Shown here one piece after another: positions 61,201-64,000 of a stretch of DNA of 64,000 nt. The DNA is taken from assembly GCA_016714895.1 (NCBI GenBank), contig JADKBV010000011.1:372001-436000 (forward strand), given 5' to 3'. The first letter of the stretch is position 1. The number at the start of each line of letters is the position of its first letter. Both the position numbers and the translations under genes were made by a program. The notes below the pieces were generated by a model, which was not told the DNA's origin, ran no database searches, and saw nothing but the letters and a program-made list of their open reading frames with translations. This stretch comes from Saprospiraceae bacterium (GTDB lineage Bacteria; Bacteroidota; Bacteroidia; Chitinophagales; Saprospiraceae).

Positions 61201-64000
61201 ACTGTTGTGGGTAATGAAGCATCTACGACGTATACAGGTTTGTTGCAACCATTCACTTCGGCAACCGTAACCATCAGTGTGACATTAAATGAATGTTATA
61301 CCGATCCTGCATCTGCATGGACCAATATTGCACAGGTAGTGTCTATGGAAGATGAAGATGGTGACGATGTAAGCGATGATGACATAGACTCTGATCCGGA
61401 CAACGATGATCCGTCTGAAGATGATCAGGATGATGAGACTCTTGTTATACATGACGTTGCTATTACCAAAACAGCACCGACAGGAAGCTTTAATGTTGGT
61501 GATAATGTGACCTTTGTTATATCTGTGTTAAATCAGGGTAACTATCCTTTGGACAGTGTTCAGATTACAGATTATATACCTTCAGGATTTACTTTTGTAC
61601 CTAATAATAACTGGGTTTCAGCCGGTAGTAACGCAGTTTTGACTGCTACTTCAGGCAACGGTCTGTTACCATTGTCCGGTTTACAGCCGGGATCATTTGT
61701 TGAATACCCGATTGTTCTGACCATTGCCGTAGGAGCCAACATCAACAATGTAGTGAACCTTTCGGAAATCAGTGGCTCTTCGGATACAACAGATCCGGAC
61801 CAGGGAGAAGATGCAGACAGTACTCCGGACAATGATCCGGATAATGATAATGACGTAACTCCGGGTGACCCTGATGATGATACAATCACAGGAGGAGGTC
61901 CTGATGAAAATGAGGACGAAGATGATTCCGATCCGGCAACCATTGAGTTGATCAATTACAGCATTGGTAATCAGGTTTGGCTTGACGCCAATAATAACGG
62001 TATCATAGACGGTACAGAAACCGGAATTGAAGATGTCATCGTGGATTTATATTATTTCAATCCAAATACGATGAATTATGTTCTGATTCAAAGTACCACA
62101 ACAGATGCCAATGGTTTATATTTGTTTGATACATTAAACCAGGGGAATTATCTGGTAGCTTTGAATGCCAATAATTTTACCACAGGTCAGCCGTTTTCAA
62201 ATTATGTAAGTAGTACGGGCAGTGGTCCAATTAATCTGACTTCAGGAACGTATGAAGACATTGCTAATCAAATCAACACAGGCAACAATGTTGACAGTGA
62301 TGACAATGGCGTACTCAACGGACAAGGATTTTTGCCGGGAGCTATCGTAAGCAATGTGGTTACTTTGGGTGACGGTGAGCCGACAGGTGAAAATCCGGAT
62401 AATGACACCTCAGGCGCATTAGATCAAAACAGCAACCTGACCATTGATTTTGGATTGGTGCCTATGCACAGTATCGGAAATCAGGTTTGGGTAGATATTA
62501 ATAATAACGGAACTTATGATTCCGGTGAGGCTCCACTTCAGGGAGTAGAAGTAGTTCTTCATTATGTGGATCCGGTATCAGGAACATGTATCGTAATCGA
62601 TACGCTGTATACAGACATAAACGGATATTATTTGTTTGACAGTCTGATCGCAGGACAATACATTGTAGAAGTTACAGCAGGCAATTTTGCTTCCGGACAA
62701 CCTTTGGAAGGATTTGCCAGCAGTACAGGTAACGGCGCTATTGTAGGCAATGACAGCCTGATTGATCCTGAAAACGGTACAGACAGTGATGACAACGGAA
62801 TTCTCAACGGCAATCCTATGTTTGTCGGTAGTGTGGTAAGTGATACCCTGACATTAGGTAACAACGAACCATTGAATGAAGATCCGGACAATGATACTTC
62901 CGGAGCATTAGACAGCAACAGCAATCTGACTGTAGACTTCGGATTTATTCCGTTGATGAGCATCGGAAACCAGGTTTGGAATGACGCCAATAATGACGGA
63001 CTTATCAATGGTATGGAAGTTGGAATTGCTAATGTAGTAGTGAATTTACATTACGTAGATCCTGTGACAGGTGACTGTTCCATCATAGCTACAACCATGA
63101 CAGATATGAATGGTTTGTATTTGTTTGACAGCCTGATTCAGGGTCAGTATATAGTAGAAATTGTTGCAGCCAACTTTAATGCAGGCGGACCATTATCCGG
63201 TTTGTCAAGCAGTACCGGTGGTGGAATACTCGATACTACAACAGGTATTTACGAAGACGGAAGCAATCCTGTGGATCCGGACAACGGAGCTGACAGTGAT
63301 GACAATGGTTTGTTAAACGGCAATCCAATGTTTGTCGGTTCTGTTGTGAGTGATACACTGAATCTGGTTTGGAATGGTTCTCCTTTGAATGAAAATCCAA
63401 ACAATGACAACAGCGGAGCAACTGATGAAAACAGTGACCTTACCGTAGATTTCGGATTTTATACCATGTACAGCATCGGAAATCAGGTTTGGATAGACAA
63501 TAATTACAACGGAATCATCGACAATGGTGAGACAGGAATTTCAGGTGTTACCGTCGAACTTCATCAGGTAGATCCGATTACCGGAAATTGTATTCTGGTG
63601 ACTACAACCATCACAGGAGTCAACGGAGTCTATTTGTTTGACAGCCTGTTGATCGGCGAATACATAGTCGTCATACCTGGAAGTCAGATGATGCCGGGAG
63701 GACCATTGGAAGATTATTTGTCAAGTACAGGAACCTTCAACGCAGGTGGACCATATGAAACACCGGGAGTAGGAGCCAATACCAATATTGACAATGATGA
63801 CAATGGTACATTTAATACCAATCCGATGTTTTTCTTCGGAGTGGTAAGTGATACAATAAGATTAGGAGATGCACCGGAACCAACCGGTGAAAATCCAAAT
63901 AATGATACTAGCGGAGCATTAAATCAAAACAGCAATCTGACGATTGATTTCGGATTTATTCCTAAAGTTTTTGACCTTGCATTGCGAAAAGAAAAAGTAA
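55201..64000 (+). CDS. Giant DUF11/SdrD-B repeat surface protein (partial, 3' end missing)
   Basis: One frame from ATG 55201 stays open to the window end, giving at least 2933 residues. A signal peptide (1-30, ending LTGQ) is followed by Cys-containing Ig-like modules. A SprB-type repeat lies near 57500-57690 (GVEPYTYLWSNGNSNATVNG). Nine DUF11-like domains follow at roughly 57715, 58249, 58672, 59143, 59644, 60127, 60547, 61027 and 61447, each starting like FDLALRK. They are joined by acidic, probably calcium-binding linkers (GEDEDDHDPA). Four SdrD B-like domains follow from about 61957, 62464, 62953 and 63469 (IGNQVWLDANNNGIIDG). At 63970 a new DUF11 unit begins. A T9SS domain would be expected past the end. 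It is a likely adhesin or surface-layer protein. Confidence 0.9.
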   Translation, partial: MGIQIFKYFSLKSFILVSIFVFSGISLTGQITGTVATTESRCISDGSVCITNADPTSLYILTGNNIPQLGPFTPVNGMVVFTDIPSGPYTITELRDDNSEGTQSVTVPGNYFQNWIFSAEAQFQSCVNGTPVVSIGNFQILNASPDQQRSPYTYRISTKGGSLPADGQGSPPFQNVTSFPITYPGGLNGYYELQAKDSCGNYKTINVYVPATAPSPSLEVSFSNFTSCAGNAVYTATATGGTPPYIYSIIAPSTDQVGTTFTSNNPVNFNLTANGTYTIEVMDQCGGITSQTVNVRPYTRPGAQAWGGTGNCNPMPNGLGEIGIYISGDGIGPYSATITNNCGAPVINLTNLTPNAATYVNNLIRPCIYTVTVEDGCMFTTTFDVELLPPSPGILGHYNYTNCPNINGTQFVQTIGVGFGPPYSPQSPFTFEIFDASNNLLTGYPVTQGGSEVYQSLPAGNYTYRITDACGATTVLQPFTIQPYLNPTVSVNTNNLCFGAGQAVVEGINNNPLSPSTYQYQIQSGPSRVGEGPETDSDPNTGKFSSLVSGGTYTFSFYDGCKTVTTSVTIPEYDQPTFEVGFGAICPGNSTSFLEVINLQPEGEVVGPYLWRVIAEDSDLFTDPLPYPSSNGQTSPIFANLPPKNLAQDVATYQILGNDACKNSYLGSGKIGVLPDQTLILNTTNICPSGNAIIRARVSTPLAGGTYVYYKDGLQIAMSTTLFTNLTNAMPGVYSVRVYPDFNGDPTCFTESPGVTVNGTMQIVCSGIDPTCDQLDGGSVSVSATNGVEPYTYLWSNGNSNATVNGLVGGTYTVCVLDANMCALDCTQELIVPQCDSLDIALTKILTSPLIPVQIGDDATFTITVFNQGTDPIDSVQIVDYIPAGYIFNSADNANWTGSAPSVYYTATVNNGLLPAGGIAPASSVTFTIVLEVAATANANNINNFAEISGVRDTAGNENGDDIDSTPDNDPTNDAGGQIGSDADNYINGDGTGTPGDGVAATDEDDHDGATVRFIDVALVKDISPASPPPYSYGSPVTYVITVSNQSNEAVYNVEIEDDLPSGFSFSPNNGWVETTPGILTNTIAGPIAPGGNSSVELILTPIPSNLPNAYVNQAQVTGFDDENGDPIGDRDIDSDPGNGPSGGTEDDDDNEVIEIFDLALQKRLVTTPPYSYGQTHTFEIEVFNQGNVPASNIIVKDYIPAGYSYVANNGWTGAYPNIQNTIAGPIAPGSSAVLTLELTLQPTGSGDFTNYAEIAAGDGPSGPGFDADSNPDSDTGDERDVEPGDPDDDNINGGGPNAGEDEDDHDPAGPSIFDLALRKTVDTALPSYSYGQDVMYTITVFNQGNIPARDIVVRDTIPCGFEFDPTDPANIAWTQSGSVITNTITSVLNPGQFTQVMVNYIVRPCYTDPATAWTNYAEISAAVNDETGLPGDDIDSDPDDNMNNDNGGVPDFNGVMSGTDNTINNENGDEDDNDPHQIQVFDLALRKVLTTAGPYSYGQLLTFTIDVFNQGNVTAQNIVISDYLPTGYSFVANNGWTSVGPGLLQNTIAGPLAPGAFTTLTLQLTLETGANQTSWDNYAEVSATQDDQGNNRNDDADSVTDTNPNNDNPVTPGDPDDDTITGLGPNAGEDQDDHDPAAPVVVDIALNKTVTTAGPYNYGQTVNYDITLTNQGNIPLTNIVVKDELPCGMTYSGGSQPWTVVGNEASTTYTGLLQPFTSATITISVTLNECYTNPGTAWNNIAQVVSMEDEDGDDVSDDDVDSDPDNDDPSEDDQDDETLQIFDLALTKVIATPAPYTYGQLLTFDITVSNQGNTTAQNIVISDYLPQGYSFVANNGWTSAGPGLLQNTVAGPVEPGTSTTLTLELTLETGVSQTSWDNYAEVTSAEDNGGNDVDHDADSNPDSDPTNDNPVTPGDPDDDNVTGGGPNAGEDEDDHDPAGVDIIDIALNKTITTAGPYSYGQTVSYDITLTNQGNVPLTNIVVKDELPCGMTYSGGSQPWTVVGNEASTTYTGLLQPFTSATVTISVTLNECYTDPASAWTNIAQVVSMEDEDGDDVSDDDIDSDPDNDDPSEDDQDDETLVIHDVAITKTAPTGSFNVGDNVTFVISVLNQGNYPLDSVQITDYIPSGFTFVPNNNWVSAGSNAVLTATSGNGLLPLSGLQPGSFVEYPIVLTIAVGANINNVVNLSEISGSSDTTDPDQGEDADSTPDNDPDNDNDVTPGDPDDDTITGGGPDENEDEDDSDPATIELINYSIGNQVWLDANNNGIIDGTETGIEDVIVDLYYFNPNTMNYVLIQSTTTDANGLYLFDTLNQGNYLVALNANNFTTGQPFSNYVSSTGSGPINLTSGTYEDIANQINTGNNVDSDDNGVLNGQGFLPGAIVSNVVTLGDGEPTGENPDNDTSGALDQNSNLTIDFGLVPMHSIGNQVWVDINNNGTYDSGEAPLQGVEVVLHYVDPVSGTCIVIDTLYTDINGYYLFDSLIAGQYIVEVTAGNFASGQPLEGFASSTGNGAIVGNDSLIDPENGTDSDDNGILNGNPMFVGSVVSDTLTLGNNEPLNEDPDNDTSGALDSNSNLTVDFGFIPLMSIGNQVWNDANNDGLINGMEVGIANVVVNLHYVDPVTGDCSIIATTMTDMNGLYLFDSLIQGQYIVEIVAANFNAGGPLSGLSSSTGGGILDTTTGIYEDGSNPVDPDNGADSDDNGLLNGNPMFVGSVVSDTLNLVWNGSPLNENPNNDNSGATDENSDLTVDFGFYTMYSIGNQVWIDNNYNGIIDNGETGISGVTVELHQVDPITGNCILVTTTITGVNGVYLFDSLLIGEYIVVIPGSQMMPGGPLEDYLSSTGTFNAGGPYETPGVGANTNIDNDDNGTFNTNPMFFFGVVSDTIRLGDAPEPTGENPNNDTSGALNQNSNLTIDFGFIPKVFDLALRKEKV
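59644..61449 (+). repeat. Tandem ~900-bp duplication of a two-domain DUF11 module
   Basis: Units 5+6 (59644-60546) and 7+8 (60547-61449) correspond with an offset of 903 bases. Shared protein segments include SFVANNGWTS, CGMTYSGGSQPWTVVGNEAS and VVSMEDEDGDDVSDDD. This marks a recent in-frame duplication inside the giant gene. Confidence 0.8.

Overview
The window comes from a Bacteroidota chromosome, most likely a member of Saprospiria. The DNA is AT-rich. Several -7 boxes of the TAnnTTTG type stand in front of genes. There are many lipoproteins, two proteins with type IX secretion (T9SS) C-terminal sorting domains, SprB-type repeats, and a giant DUF11/SdrD-B adhesin-like gene of the kind often seen in Saprospiraceae. 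The family placement is inference; no rRNA or tRNA gene was seen.

Layout. 0-8.4 kb: a Cys-rich lipoprotein with an 8-bp tandem repeat in its signal peptide, a T9SS substrate, a sulfide-oxidation operon (sqr-tusE-dsrE), an AbgT transporter, a small outer-membrane protein and a RelE-type toxin-antitoxin pair. 8.6-21.1 kb: core genes hisS, sucA and rarA, with a complete RND efflux operon (adaptor, pump, TolC) on the minus strand. 21-25.4 kb: accessory genes, including a three-lipoprotein minus-strand operon led by a putative HExxH metallopeptidase. 25.8-29.3 kb: a DUF4956-HlyD-TolC operon bracketed by two ~70-bp direct repeats; the right copy is the promoter and start of a DUF4199 gene. 29.3-38.5 kb: DUF4199, a GT2 glycosyltransferase, ArsC, an outer-membrane protein, glgB with an RsmI-like methyltransferase, a DUF819 permease, a YkuK-like protein and an Rpn nuclease. 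38.7-48.8 kb: a frameshifted beta-helix protein, then an alpha-2-macroglobulin lipoprotein coupled to a frameshifted penicillin-binding protein 1C. 48.9-64 kb: gltX, a polysaccharide deacetylase, a secreted thioredoxin-SprB-T9SS fusion, and the giant adhesin-like gene that runs off the right end.

How the genes work together. The envelope dominates: efflux (two TolC-dependent sets), peptidoglycan repair and trapping of foreign proteases (A2M plus PBP1C), and surface display through T9SS. The sulfide operon would feed electrons to quinone and pass sulfane sulfur to small carrier proteins. The best candidates for something undescribed are the repeat-bracketed DUF4956-HlyD-TolC set, which has no visible energy-coupling pump, and the metallopeptidase-lipoprotein operon. 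Both frameshifts lie in homopolymer runs and may be sequencing errors.
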